NCBI GenBank assembly: GCA_001931905.2
Contig: MSJI02000723.1
Coordinates: forward strand, 60,029 to 124,028
DNA length: 64,000 nucleotides
DNA from: Cladosporium sp. IMV 00045
Lineage: Eukaryota; Ascomycota; Dothideomycetes; Cladosporiales; Cladosporiaceae
Direction: 5' to 3'
Part shown: piece by piece, positions 32,803 through 44,700 of the stretch
Position numbering within the stretch: the stretch's first letter is position 1
How the letters are laid out: every line of letters starts with the position of its first letter
Notes under the pieces: generated by a model
Database searches by the model: none
Told to the model about the DNA's origin: nothing
Seen by the model: only the letters and a program-made list of their open reading frames with translations
Position numbers and translations under genes: made by a program

Positions 32803-33812
32803 ATGGAATACCAGAATAATCATGCCTGCTCTACGATTGGTGGCAAAGGAAACTCATGGGTCTTCTCTGCCGCAAACGGGTTCGATCTTACTCGGTCGCA
32901 GCACCAGGATCTGGGCAAGAACAGCCCAGGTGTAAAAATCCAAACAACGACCGTACCGATTACCATCGATCCTTCACGATCTGCTCTGGTCATTATTGAC
33001 ATGCAAAACTATTTTTTGAGCAGAGCACTCGGAAGGAATGCCGAATCTGGACGTCACTTGATAGACAAACTGCTACAAGACGCCATCCCAGCGGCGAGAA
33101 AAGCTCAGATGCGTGTGATTTGGCTGAACTGGGGACTGGACGAGCGAGACCTTGCCGCAATACCCCCTGCAGTCACTCGAACATTCGGGTTCGCTGGTCC
33201 GGGTTATGCTGCGAGACGATCGGATCATGCCCAAACAGTGAATGCCACATTACTCGACAAATTTGGCAAACCCAAATCAAAATCGAGTCACAAGTATGCC
33301 GGACTTGGCTCTGAATACCAAGGCATAATATGTGATCCTGACACTGGCGACCAAATACATGATCCCGGATCGTGTCTCATGAAGGGAGCATGGAATAGTG
33401 CCCTCCATCCACCCTTGGATAATGTATACCTAGAAGGCTCGAAACTCGAAACACGGCCTGATGTGTTGCTGCACAAAAATCGAATGAGCGGGCTGTGCGG
33501 AGTAACGAGCGAGTTCGAACGCTTTTTGCATGCCGAGGGCATCACAACCCTATTTTTTGCCGGCGTCGATACTGACCGTGAGTGCAGATGTCATTGCGGT
33601 TGGTGTTGCCAATCATGCACTGACGATGCCTGCCAGATTGCGTCGGAGGAACTCTTCAGGATGGCTATAACAAAGGTTATGACTGTGTCCTGCTAAGTGA
33701 TGCTTGCTCCACAACGAGCCCTCCAGGGGCTCAAGAGAGTATAGAATGGAATGTTGCCAACACATGGGGGTTCCTTACATCGTGTAAAGAGTTTGTGAAC
33801 GGCGTGCACTGA
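32803..33812 (+). CDS. Isochorismatase-like cysteine hydrolase, two exons
   Basis: Predicted cytosolic amidase or related hydrolase of the isochorismatase superfamily, 316 residues. Exons are 32803-33577 and 33637-33812. Without splicing the frame runs into Cys-rich non-family sequence; removal of a 59-base GT-AG intron restores DHCVGGTL and a family-like end (DCVLLSDACSTTSPPGAQES). The catalytic triad is visible as Asp66 (VIIDMQNYF), Lys225 (LLHKNRMSG) and Cys260 (DHCVGG); the Cys codon lies just after the join. A long insert between the Asp and Lys parts is usual for fungal members. Substrate is unknown; isochorismate, nicotinamide and biuret-type amides are all possible for the superfamily. 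The next gene is a secreted glycosidase, with no obvious link. Confidence 0.9.
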
Positions 33813-34700
33813 ACGAGAGAGGAAACGACAGCTTCAGACGATCGTACTTACTTCTTTCACTCTCAAATCGACCAAGAGAGTTTGTTGGAGTTCGTGGACG
33901 CCCTGATATCACTCATTGAGACGGGGGAACGACCTTGAAATCTCTGCTTATCTCTGGCAACGTCTCAATGGCCGAGATGAGGGATTCAATATCTTGAAGT
34001 CTTCAGTCAAACGCTCAGGTGACAATGATACGCTTGGCTTGCGTCTCAGCACGGCGGTAATCCATTATCGGGCTTGCGCCGAAGGTGCTGAATCGTTCCA
34101 CTTTCGATATTATATCTAGCGCTAGCACTAGCGGCTCACGAAGACTATTCAGATCGTGTATCGCTCTTAGAGCCCAAGTGAACATCCCAGCTGGAAAGAT
34201 TCGGAGAACCAAAAAGCTGTTCATGACATACGTTTTCCGCGCGACACGAACCATCATTCTTGTGGTCTCATTTCACTGCGCGATCCCCAACTACGCAATG
34301 CGCAGTAGAGGGGGCTGAGCTCGTCCTGTCAACCAAAGAACCAACCTCATATGCCGACGAACCCCACATGGGGCCTTCGCGGAGATATCATAGCGATAAG
34401 TGGTCCATGCCACGTGCATGCATCAGTTCAAAGAGCAAGGTCGAAGTGGCACCAGTCCCGTATAGACTTTAAGCGAGGTAGAAGTCTGCTTAAATTCGGT
34501 CGGCATGGCCCCGAGGTTACGTCGGATACCAGCTTCCACCTTGGTTTCCAGCCTCATCAACACTTGGCAAATGATATCCCCGCATTGCCCCCCCGATGTG
34601 GAGCCGACCGCTATGGGCATTGAGACATTTATAATGATTGCTATTGCGAGCGATTTCGTGTTGATTTTGGTTTGGTTTGACACCGTTTCACTCAATAATC
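33813..34700. other. Intergenic region upstream of the GH5 gene
   Basis: About 890 bases without a supported gene. A minus-strand frame at 34015-34257 (80 codons) has protein-like composition but no start or partners I can define; see the findings. The right end is the GH5 promoter. Confidence 0.45.
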
Positions 34701-36272
34701 ATGATGTCTTGGGCCATCAGATCTATCGCTTGCGTGGCCGCTTTAGCGGTCACCTCGATCAATGCAGCGACTTTATCTCCCCATCCCAGAGACATGACAT
34801 TTCTTCCTCGAAGGGCGGACAATACGTCTTCTTCTGACTGGCCCCATGGACCGTTTAATACCGACGGCCGCCACATTGTGGATTCTAACGGCGATGCTGT
34901 TACCTGGACTGGCATCAACTGGCCTGGATCTGGTAGGTGTCCATAAGAGCAAACGAGTAGATTAATCGACTAATGAAATTACAGGTGAAACCATGGTTCC
35001 TGAAGGCTTGGAGTGGCAGTCTGTGGACGACATCGTTGATCGCATTGCTAGCATTGGTTTCAACTTCATTCGTTTGTGAGTTTCGACATTGCACCACCGA
35101 CCGAGACTCGTGCTTACATTGAAATAGGACCTATGCAATTGAAATGGTTGATCAGATCTATGATCGCGAGGGTCTGGATGTGCCACTTGAGGTGGCCATG
35201 ATCGATGCTCTGGGCTATGTCAATGGCACCAAGGTGGCTCGAGAAATCGTTGACAAGAACCCCGGCTGGACTAAGGACACCACTCGATTCGAGATTTGGA
35301 ACGCTATCACTACTGCCGCAGCCAAGAAAAACATCTTTGTCAACCCTGATGTTCACATCCATAAGGCCCAGTGGTGCTGCAGCAGCGCTGGTAAGTGAAT
35401 TGATTGCCATACATACGGCACCTGACTAACAAACTATAGATGGCAACTCTTGGTTTGGCGACCTTGAATTTGACATCGAAGACTGGCACAGAGGCTTGCG
35501 GTATGTTGCCGAATGGGCAAAGGGCCACTCGAACGTAGTCTCGATGTCTCTTCGCAATGAGCTGCGTCGTTCGCTGAACGACACCACGCTTGGGTACAAC
35601 TGGCCTAATCTGGTCGGCAACAATACCGCTGCCACCGATGCGATTCACGAAGTTAATCCTGATATCCTGATCTCATGGAGCGGCATGCAGTTTGACCAAG
35701 ATCTTTCCGCCGTCACCTCAGGACTGAACCTCAACATTGCTCCCTGCTACAAGTGTGATGCCATCCGCGATGGTTATCGTCGTGACCCTATCATTTTTGA
35801 TCTGGATGAACACTCCTGGGCCAACAAAGTCTTCTACGAGCTTCACATGTACTCCATGTCCGAGGATCAGGACACCGATAGTTGCGAAATCATCACCGCA
35901 CAGCTTTACCGCAACGGCTTCAACGCACTCGGAATTGATAAGCCACCAGCGTGCGACATCATCGATGACTGTCCAGATGCTGTGCGTGAAGTCCCTGTCG
36001 TCATGACAGAGTTTGGTTGGGCGCAGGATGAGACTCTTCTGAACGACACGTTGATGAACTGCATTAAGGACTTCACCTTGGAGCACGATATTAGCTGGGC
36101 GGTCTGGTCTCTCGCTGGCTCCTACAGGATTCGTTCCGGAGGTCAGGGTGTGGACGATACTTGGGCGCTCATGAACTATGAGTGGGATGACTGGAGATAC
36201 CCTGAAGGCATTGAGAGTTGGTGGCAGCCGTGGCTTGAGGAGATGCACAGCTCCAACTCCACCTCTAACTAG
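34701..36272 (+). CDS. Secreted GH5 family glycoside hydrolase, four exons
   Basis: Predicted secreted beta-glycosidase (cellulase-like fold), 472 residues. Exons are 34701-34932, 34985-35075, 35128-35390 and 35440-36272; introns are 49-52 bases, GT-AG, with CTAAT/CTAAC-type branch sites. A signal peptide covers about residues 1-22. GH5 landmarks are the early TWTGINWPGSG, the acid/base Glu236 in SMSLRNEL and the nucleophile Glu386 in VVMTEFGW; HMYSM sits between them as expected for the active-site His/Tyr region. Six or more Cys, including CCSS and CDIIDDC, suggest disulfides in an extracellular protein. Subfamily and substrate (cellulose, mannan, glucan or glycolipid) cannot be decided. 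Two adjacent Met codons (34701, 34704) are possible starts. Confidence 0.92.
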
Positions 36273-36545
36273 GCACTACATCGCGATATTAGCACATGCA
36301 CAATAAAAATGCTGCATGTGTGCGATATTGCTATACTAGTGATATTATCGTCCTGAAAGCTCAGTCTTTACTGGAGTTGCCCATGAGATATAAGCTTTGT
36401 TCGCTATAAATGCAATCCAGGACTCATCGAGAAGGGTTGATTTTCAAGGTGTCAAAAAAGGATAGTGTATGTCTTCTAGAAGGAGCCAAACTTCGACCTC
36501 GTCTACGATATGGGCGGTGTTCCAGTGCTCACGAGAGCGTACCAA

Positions 36546-37490
36546 TTAATCCTTTTTCGGAACACCAAATTGTCGCAGCAATTGCATCGGATCACGCTGC
36601 ACCCAGGCTTGATACTGTTCCTCTGATGAGCAGTAAGACACACCGATCATTGCGGCAGCATTTGCCTGGATGCCATCAATTTCCGCGGTCCTTCGAGGGA
36701 TGACAATCATGTGCTGAGATACGATGATCATGTTGTATGCTGAACCTGGTCTCAGGCCAAGTTCATCTCGTTGCGCATAGAACATTTCTTGTAAGAGACT
36801 GCCGTCCGGATTCGGAGGTAGTCTTCGTGAAGAGAGACGGAATGGTACGTTGTCTAGTTTGGATTGGTCTACTCGCGGAGGTCAGCATGCATTCATTGGT
36901 TCACAATTGGAGAAACACTTACCTGCGCCCTTGCCATTTGAAGTTCCAAGCAGAGCCTCCAAGCCAGCACCTTCAGGTCGAGGAAGGAGCTGCAGATGTT
37001 TGTGATTTAACGACGCACCTGCGTCTTTGCCACCATTGAAGATCACCATGTAGTGGGCCCCAAGTGACCATAGAGCTGACCAAGCCGCTTGGAAATCTTC
37101 GGCATTGAGAAGTTCATCTTGGGGCTCAAACTCCACAGTATGAACTACCATCTGAGGCCGGACGACACAGTATTTGTTCAGAATCAATTTGTGCCGTGGA
37201 CCGAGCGAGCATAAATCGAAGTCTTTGTTGGAGTCCATGAAGGCAGGTACTCGCTTCTTACTGCCGGCTGTCACCGGCTTCTTGGTCAAGCTGTTAGCCA
37301 CATGAAATTGAAACTGCAGTCCATGTTAGCCAGCCGCCTGAGTGTGCAGTAATCGAAACATCTATACGTCAAATGGTTCAGACCGCAGATACCGAGGTGC
37401 AGACTCCTTCCACAAGAGCTCGCCTTGCTCGACAAGCCTGTCGAACTGCGCCAACGCGCGGTCTCCGAGATCCATACTGGGATTGGACAT
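36546..37490 (-). CDS. APA2: Ap4A phosphorylase / ATP adenylyltransferase (Apa2 type), three exons
   Basis: Predicted enzyme that splits diadenosine tetraphosphate with phosphate to ATP and ADP, a HIT-superfamily member, cytosolic or nuclear. It has 279 residues; exons are 37490-37368, 37313-36923 and 36871-36546, introns 54 and 51 bases. The active-site motif NHKHLQLLP is complete (HxHxQ with the preceding Asn). Other family parts are LILNKYCVVRPQMVVHT, the GAHYMVIFNGG turn, and a C-terminal MIIVSQHMIVIPRR strand pair. The last acceptor (CGCGAG) is weak but keeps the frame and the conserved RVPFRL-like block (here NVPFRLSSRR). The gene runs convergently to GH5 and divergently from the MOSC gene. 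Confidence 0.9.
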
Positions 37491-37890
37491 CCAAAGGCTT
37501 CGTGGAAAGCGTTAAACTAACGTTTGAGAGCGGCAACTTGTTATTACTGATTACCCTGCACATGTGCATGCAGTAGAAGAGCACCGAAAATACACCTCTT
37601 GGCGTCTCCAGAGCCAGCCACTTCCTCAAAGCATATCAAGAAGCGAGCTCACAACTGGCACACTGCAAGAGGCGAGCGAGCGCATAAGGCTATCACGATC
37701 TCCGTGGAGATGGAATACCAACGCGTTGATACTATATGCGAAAGCTTTCTCTCCTGCTGATTCCATGCATACGCATTGATAGACGCCGGTCTAGGGTTGA
37801 GCTGGAAGCGGCAGCTCGGTGCGAATGTCTTGGTGACTCCGCCTTTCGCCCAGTACAAGCATCTTTGGCGACGTATACTCCACACGCGGA
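37491..37890. promoter_or_regulatory. Divergent promoter between APA2 and the MOSC-domain gene
   Basis: A 400-base spacer between opposed genes. Short frames here have no support. Confidence 0.45.
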
Positions 37891-39387
37891 ATGTCCCTTT
37901 TAAGCGATGTCCATCGTCCCACATATTCCGCCGAATCTTGTATGACGGTCTTTGCCCCGCTCAAAATTGTGCTTTGCCAACACCTCGAACCCGCAATGCT
38001 GTCGAGACTTTGGAGCGACACCGCTCCTAAAATCGATGCCAACACCGCTCAAATTATTCTCTTACCTGCCATAACTGCCGCATTAACACTACTGATTGTG
38101 CGAGAATTATTGCTTCGCACCAAAAAGCCGACACAACTGCGAAGAATTGCCATCAATGGGCCTAGCAACCTTACAGATGAATTCCATCCCACCTACGACA
38201 AGGCTGAAGATGACGAAGAGCAAAGTTCGGTGCGAGTGAAGGCGCTATGTATTCATCCGATCAAATCTTGTCAACCAATTGAGGTCAACAAGGCCTTGCT
38301 CACCAAGACTGGATTTGCATACGACCGATGCTTCTCTTTCGCCCTCGAGAAGACGCCAGGCGATTCCAGATTGCTCAGCCAACGGACCAAGCCTGGTATG
38401 GCATTGATAGAGCAGCAACTTTGGCTGCCTCATGCGAATAGCGATACGGACAATGAGAATGTTCGGACTGGAGGATGTCTCATCGTGTCTTTCTCAGACC
38501 CAGATCCTGTGAGCTGGGTAGCACAAGTCAAAGCTATCCTTGAACAAGGAGCGTTATCGGCTCATCCTCAAGTCTACTTCACCATACCTCTGAAGCCAAC
38601 CCCTGAACAAATCGACAAGTGGAGCCTGAAGATTAAGCCCTTCATCATTCATGAACGGCCGGCGACTGGCCTTGACTTCAGCGACATTCCAGAGGTGGCA
38701 GCAGTCATGCCAAAGCTCAGGAAGCTTTTGCAAATTCCAGCAAGAGAAATCTTGACTTTGATGGCGTGCACATCAGACACACTTGCTCCCACAGATACCA
38801 ACCTGGCTCCGCTCAAGCACATCGGAACGCCTTCCATGCAATGCTACACAGATGAGCAGCCGCTCCATATCATCAATCTGCCCAGTGTACACGCGATCTC
38901 TGGGCTCTTACCACCTGAGAACCAACCATTAAGTGCCCGCCGCTTTCGGCCAAATATTTTCCTCACCGGCGCTCCTGCATTCTCCGAAGAATCGTGGAAG
39001 CGGTTCAGAGTGTTACCACGTGGAACATCGAGCGAGAAGGGAGCTCAAAACACTCCCTCAATGTCAGTCGTCTGTCGGACCGCTCGATGCACGATGCCCA
39101 ATGTCGACCCCAAGACAGGACTCATCGCATATGAAAATGCTCCCGATGGTAGGAAACGTGGCAAGCCGCAGCCGAGTACTACGCTGGCAGAGCACAGGAT
39201 GGTCGAAGAAAAGCAGGCCAATCCGATAGCCCTTGGGTACATGGGCGTTCATTGCGTGCATGAAGATTCCACTTTTGCGTTCGCTGGGGATGGTAATGAT
39301 CGCGGAGTCTATGTCGAAGTTGGAGATGAGGTCGAGGTCTTTGAGACGGGCAACCACTATTGGGGCTCGACAGCCAATGAGTACTGA
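37891..39387 (+). CDS. Membrane-anchored MOSC-domain protein (mARC-like molybdenum enzyme)
   Basis: Predicted molybdenum-cofactor protein related to the mitochondrial amidoxime-reducing component; intronless, up to 498 residues. A hydrophobic helix (about 51-69, AQIILLPAITAALTLLIVRE) near the N-terminus would anchor it in a membrane. The MOSC N-terminal barrel starts at VRVKALCIHPIKSCQPIEV, followed by the MOSC domain with RRFRPNIFLTG and the end motif CRTARCTMPNVDPKTG, whose second Cys fits the Mo-binding Cys of mARC. The C-terminus is ordinary (GDEVEVFET). The Met at 37996 (MLSRLWSDTAPK) is an equally good start and would bring the helix closer to the N-terminus. Substrate is not known; relatives reduce N-hydroxylated compounds with cytochrome b5 partners. 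Confidence 0.88.
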   Translation: MSLLSDVHRPTYSAESCMTVFAPLKIVLCQHLEPAMLSRLWSDTAPKIDANTAQIILLPAITAALTLLIVRELLLRTKKPTQLRRIAINGPSNLTDEFHPTYDKAEDDEEQSSVRVKALCIHPIKSCQPIEVNKALLTKTGFAYDRCFSFALEKTPGDSRLLSQRTKPGMALIEQQLWLPHANSDTDNENVRTGGCLIVSFSDPDPVSWVAQVKAILEQGALSAHPQVYFTIPLKPTPEQIDKWSLKIKPFIIHERPATGLDFSDIPEVAAVMPKLRKLLQIPAREILTLMACTSDTLAPTDTNLAPLKHIGTPSMQCYTDEQPLHIINLPSVHAISGLLPPENQPLSARRFRPNIFLTGAPAFSEESWKRFRVLPRGTSSEKGAQNTPSMSVVCRTARCTMPNVDPKTGLIAYENAPDGRKRGKPQPSTTLAEHRMVEEKQANPIALGYMGVHCVHEDSTFAFAGDGNDRGVYVEVGDEVEVFETGNHYWGSTANEY

Positions 39388-40124
39388 GATGGATAGGCGA
39401 CAGATTTTGATCAAGTCCGTGTGTTTGTAGTTATGCCCGTATGAACCTTTCGCAGTAATATCATATTCCTTTCAACCTATGTTCACTGACATCCCATCGC
39501 GGCCTTTGGGAATTGTTAATCTGTTCTGGGCCCAAACTCTATTCATGTGCCCACGCAGGGCTCGTCTGACAAAGCTGCCATAGTATGCAGATCCATCGTC
39601 ATGACCTCGTGGCAATGAGTGGTATTGCAAGATCCACTCCGGACAACTTGGCGTTTTCGCAGGGAAAAGTATCAGTATTATTCTCATCGCAACAACGATA
39701 TAATCAACAACCAAAACGCCCCAAATTGTACTTGAAAGCAATACCAAAGTATACTATCGTTATTGCCGCGCCCTATATGGAACATCCTGGGCCACTGCCC
39801 GCCGCTAGGCTTTGCGCCTCTGCATGTCTTCCGCCAAGCGTGGGGTCTCCACCATACAGATCTCATCGATGGCAAAACGGAAGGACGGTTCGCACCTACA
39901 CAGTCTATCACGCGCTGCCTGCTTGCAGCTTGCCTGTCATCGTCATGTAACATGCTTGACTAACCGCAGAGACTTCTTTCTCTTTCGCCGCAGCAGTCAG
40001 TGTTGCAACTCCACCTCTTTCATTGCTTACCTTCGTCTCATTTTCCTAGTCTTACCAATACATTCACTACTTCATGACGTCGTATATACCATTCTACTTG
40101 CATGTGTAGATCTCATAGAATAGC
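39388..40124. other. Intergenic region upstream of the EamA transporter
   Basis: No gene is supported. Overlapping short frames occur on both strands near 39580-39960. The right end is a CT-rich leader ending in ATAGCATGCC at the transporter start. Confidence 0.5.
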
Positions 40125-41706
40125 ATGCCCTTCCAACATTCTAGATCCGGCCGGGATGCGGATAAATCCCCTCTGCTTGGCAATGCTCAGGATCGAATAG
40201 CCGACGCAGAACGCCGGCAAAGCTCACCTCTGGGAGATGCACAGGACCAGAAGAAAGGCGTCGAGGATCAGTCTAGCAAGAGCCTTCAGGCACCTTCAAC
40301 GAGACCAAATAGGACACTGTCTCCAGATTCCCTATCCCACACTTCGTCCGATGAACACGAACCGTTTCGTCCTCTAGCCCCAGTAGATTCCCCCGACAAT
40401 GACGGCCCCGACGAAGATCCAAATGGCGAAGCGCAAGCACCACTGACAGGCTGGCGTGCCTCCCTGCAAGCCTCCTGGACTCGCAATAAAGGCCTGGCAT
40501 ACATGCTCATGGCCCAAGTCTTCGGCGTCCTGATGAACGTGACGACACGAGTGCTCGAGATCGAAGGCAACAAGGGCAAAGGCATGGATCCATTCCAAAT
40601 CCTCTTCGCTCGCATGGGAATCACCGTCGTCCTCTCATCAGCCTGGATGTGGTACAACAAGACACCACATTTTCCTCTAGGCAAGCCGGAAGTTCGGTGG
40701 CTCCTCGCCTGTCGAGGCTTTGGAGGGTTCTTTGGCGTGTTCGGGATGTACTATTCGCTTCAATACCTCCCGCTCGCCGACTGTACGGTGCTGACGTTTC
40801 TGGCCCCCGGTCTCGTCTGCTGGGTCTGTTCGTTTCTGCTCAAGGAGCCTTTCACCCGCAAAGAGCAGATTGCCACCATCGTCTCTTTCTCAGGTGTAGT
40901 GCTAATCGCTCGCCCTACGTCTTTCTTCTCTGACTCCGGAGACAGTCCTCCAGCATCCGGAGACGGTGATATGGAACCCGGCTTCAACCGCACCACGCCT
41001 GGCGTCCCTCCCTCAGACGCGTCCAACTATGATGACGTGACAGCAGAGCAGCGTCTCAAAGCCGTCGGAATCGCCATGGTGGGTGTTTGCGGTACGGTCG
41101 TCGCTTTCACCACCATTCGCTGGATAGGCAAGCGTGCGCACCCTCTCATATCCGTCAACTACTTCGCCGTCTGGTGCACAGTCGTCAGTCTCGTCATGCA
41201 ATTCGCCCTTCCGGATGTTGGCTTTCTGCTCCCGGCTGATCTCAAAGAGTGGGGATATTTGCTGTTCCTGGGGATTTGCGGTTTCATCATGGTGAGTCCC
41301 AGATCATTCTAAAACACCACTTTCCCCGAATGTGGACCCCCCAACTTACCAACCTCACCCTTAGCAATTCCTCCTCGCCGCCGGCCTCTCGTACGAGAAA
41401 TCCTCCCGCGCCACAAACATGACGTACACGCAGATGCTCTTCGCGCTCAGCTTCGACAAGCTGATCTTCGGGCACTCGCCGGGCTGGATGTCCATTTTCG
41501 GGTCGTCGCTGATCCTCGGCCCGGCGATCTTCATCGCCATGCAGAAGAACATCGACGAGTCCAAAGAAGCCAACGAGGGCAGTCGCGCGGTGCACGATGA
41601 GGAGGCGCAGCGCGGTTTGATCGCTGGTGTTGATGCGGAGGATCGCGTTGATGGGGAGGGCAGAAGGATGCCTGTGAGGGAGGTGCAGATGAGGGCGCTG
41701 AGGTAG
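40125..41706 (+). CDS. EamA/DMT-family transporter (SLC35G-like), two exons
   Basis: Predicted membrane carrier of 502 residues with about ten helices. Exon 1 is 40125-41291 and exon 2 is 41365-41706, with a 73-base GT-AG intron after ICGFIM. A hydrophilic N-terminus of about 115 residues comes first. Two EamA repeats follow: GLAYMLMAQVFGVLMNVTTR starts the first, and VGICGFIM-type helices with AVGIAMVGVCGTVVAFTTI belong to the second. The signature YYSLQYLPLADCTVLTFLAP is characteristic of this family. A disordered insert (about 268-308) separates the repeats, and the C-terminus is charged and cytosolic. Relatives are described as drug/metabolite or nucleotide-sugar-like carriers; the substrate and membrane are unknown. 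Confidence 0.9.
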
Positions 41707-44700
41707 GGTAGGGAGAGCGTGCTTTTGGGGGTTGTTGATTGAGGGAATGTCTCGCAAGATTGGAAAATTTACTGGTAGATGGAATTCAGTGCAAGGAAAT
41801 CGGCATACATAGATTCGCATTTCAGAGTACAGTCACCTTCTCGACTACTCATTCGACTCTGCTCTGATGTCCGACTCACGACAGGGGACATGAAACCCCC
41901 GTCGTCTCTGTTAGCATCGAGCCAAAAGCCACGGCAGTAAAGAGTCGTGTCCAGGCAGCTGCTTCGTCTATCAAATCGTCATACCATGATATTGCAGGCT
42001 AGTAGACAGCTGAACATGTTCATCCAAAGATAGTGGCGAACCCCCACGTCCACCTCCAGTGGTCTGGATCGCTTCTGACGCTCGCTTCTCCTGATCAGCT
42101 CAAGGGCTCCCCGCTACCTGCACGTCTGGCATAGATCCGACAGAAATGTCTTCATGGCGATAGAGATGGACTCGCCGAGACTGCGAGATGCCCTGGTCAT
42201 TAGTGGCGGACAAAGAATTGATTCTGTGAAGTACCAGAGAACCCCTGGCCGTGGTTCATGTTTCACCTCCGAGCCACTATCAACACCCCACGATCCTCGT
42301 GATTAATCAAAGGAGTCAGCCGGGTGGTTGCTCCAAGACATGAAGTATCTGAAGATCGAGATTAGACAGCATTTACACGAGACACAACTCTCCCTGCCAC
42401 CCCCACGAACCATGCCGATCATGCCGTGATGCGCCAATACCATTGATCGACCACACGGATAAGAGAGCAATCTACGACCCTTGTCGAAGTATCAGATGCG
42501 ACGACTTGTTGGCGCTTGAGATAGTCGAGATTGGACGTATCTTCGGCGGCTCGTTATTGGTATTCATGTATCTCAAATCACTGCTGCATCTGTGCGTGAA
42601 GGAGCGATAGCAATGGCGGTCTTTCTTGACCGGACATGAAGACAAAAGAAGGATCCATGCGAGGATCCTTCAATGAAAGTCGATCCCCATACCCCATCTG
42701 GCAGGCATGAGCGCGGTACGAAGAAAGGGCCTTGCAAGGATTGTACTTGTATACAAATATCGAGACAGCGACGGAGACCACTCCGGCGTAACGATGGAAC
42801 AGGGCGGTCTGTGGCACCGAACGAACGTGCAGTAGCATAATAGTAGCCAGCAGAGCCTGGATCAAGCGTCTGCCAATTCCAACTGCAGCAGTAAATTCAG
42901 AGGCACGAGCGTGCACATTGCGTCTCTGTCGCGCGCATATTTGCTACAAGCTAGCAATTTGAAGCAGTGGAGAGAAAAGAGTGGGAGAAGTGCGGGCGAG
43001 GCGGAGAAGGGATAGCACCACCTCCGTATTTCACTCGCAAAACTGCCCATCTCCACTGCATTTCTTGCCGATGGAGTGTGCGTCCGTTCGTCAGAGCAGT
43101 TAGCGTGCGAGGAAATGACTCGATTGGAAATTGGTTATTGTGGGTCCCTCGCGCTGAAAGATGGTGTTTGAACTTGTGAGAGGTCGCATTTACGGTGGGA
43201 AAACGTGGCGGTGTGCAAGCTCCGCAGTGGCGTTTGGCTACGTCCTACAAGGCGATTTTAGTCTCTACCAGCCAGGAGCAAAGCTCAGGAAGGCTGAAGA
43301 AAAAAGCAAACGGCCAGTAGACACATGCTGGACACGAGGGGGAAGACATGGTAGACAAACAAGGTTGACAGGTCGTTTGAACGGTTTGGACTTGTCGTCA
43401 GGCCCCGTCGGGTCAGTGCGATTTCCACGATGGGAGCTCGCACGGTACAGAAGTTAAATCGAGTTTGGAGTTTTGAAAGAAGGGGTGTGACTACTACTCG
43501 GGCGAGGGATGCGCTGCCTCGCTGCCCCGTGGTACGCAGGAGGATAAGTGTGGGATTTCAAGGGATGGTTTCCCTGGTAGGCATATCGTTAGGGGGAGAT
43601 CTGTCGGCCAATGAGAGGACGATTGTCGTCCTTCTCGTGTGCGGCTGCAAGATTTGGCAACGGAGCGGAAATGCCGAGGGGTGAGTGATAGGCGCGCTGG
43701 TTACAATTTTATTCCCAGATCTGAAGTGATCAGGATGGTGAGCCATGTTTCAGATTTCAACCGCTGTTGAAAGGGGGTTCTTCAGATTGAGAAGAGAGTT
43801 TGCCGGCTTGGGGGCGTTTTTATATTTGGTTATTCCAGGCGTTGTGGGAACATCATTTGGAGAACGCTCGTATCAGACGTGTTGGCGTGTACCTGCAGGC
43901 ATCTTCACAGGGGCGCCTGCACGTGCAAAAGCCAAAGGTACCGCTGTACCGAGGGTAATTGGGTTCAAGCAGAGGGTAGATCTCGCAGAAGGTGGCGGTC
44001 TGCGTGTCACGCCGCCTCTGGTATACACATATATCGAGGAGGTGGTATGCATTCACTTGCCGGGTTGGCGAAGGCTAAGCACCAAAGACGATCTTGCATT
44101 GGACTTGTCCACACGTGGATGTCGAAACAAGAATGATGCCATTCGACGCATGCGAGTACAGTAAGTCCTGCAACTCCATAGAGCACGCGCGCTGAATTCG
44201 ATACCTCTGGTTCTGTATCGCCTGTGCGCCCTCCGTGCGCCCCTGGCACCCTCGAGGGTACGAGAGTTCTGGCAGAAGTGCTCCGTGGAGGATCCTCTCT
44301 AGTATGTCATCCCGATCGGTCAACCCTTGCGCCGCCGCATACCGTAGGGCCAGGGCGTGGTCGGATAGCGGAGCTACGGTACGAGTTGCAGGTCTTGGTG
44401 AGATGGATTTATGTGGATGTTTATGCAGCAGGGTTGTTTGGACGCGAGACATCGAGATTCTTCGCAAGTCCCCTGTTCCTTGCTCGCGTCCTCGCCTTGC
44501 AGCTCCTCCTGCACATCCTGCACACAAGGGATAAAAAAAAAAGTTCACTACATCAGTCGAGATTTTGCTGGTATATGCTGAGTTGTATGTTGTTCATCTC
44601 CGTCCAAACCGGCTTGTCGCTTGCCCCATGCCTAGCGTCCTCCAGCAACATCGTCAAGTGATGAACAATATAGATTATTGGCAATTGTCGCGACGGGAAG

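Noticed and set aside
32803..34700. Possible catabolic cluster of isochorismatase-like and GH5 genes
   Set aside because: Only two unrelated hydrolases, with no regulator or transporter between them; adjacency alone is not enough.
43745..44164. 139-codon plus-strand frame in the 4.1-kb spacer
   Set aside because: No recognisable domain, and the opposite strand is equally open; not enough to call a gene.
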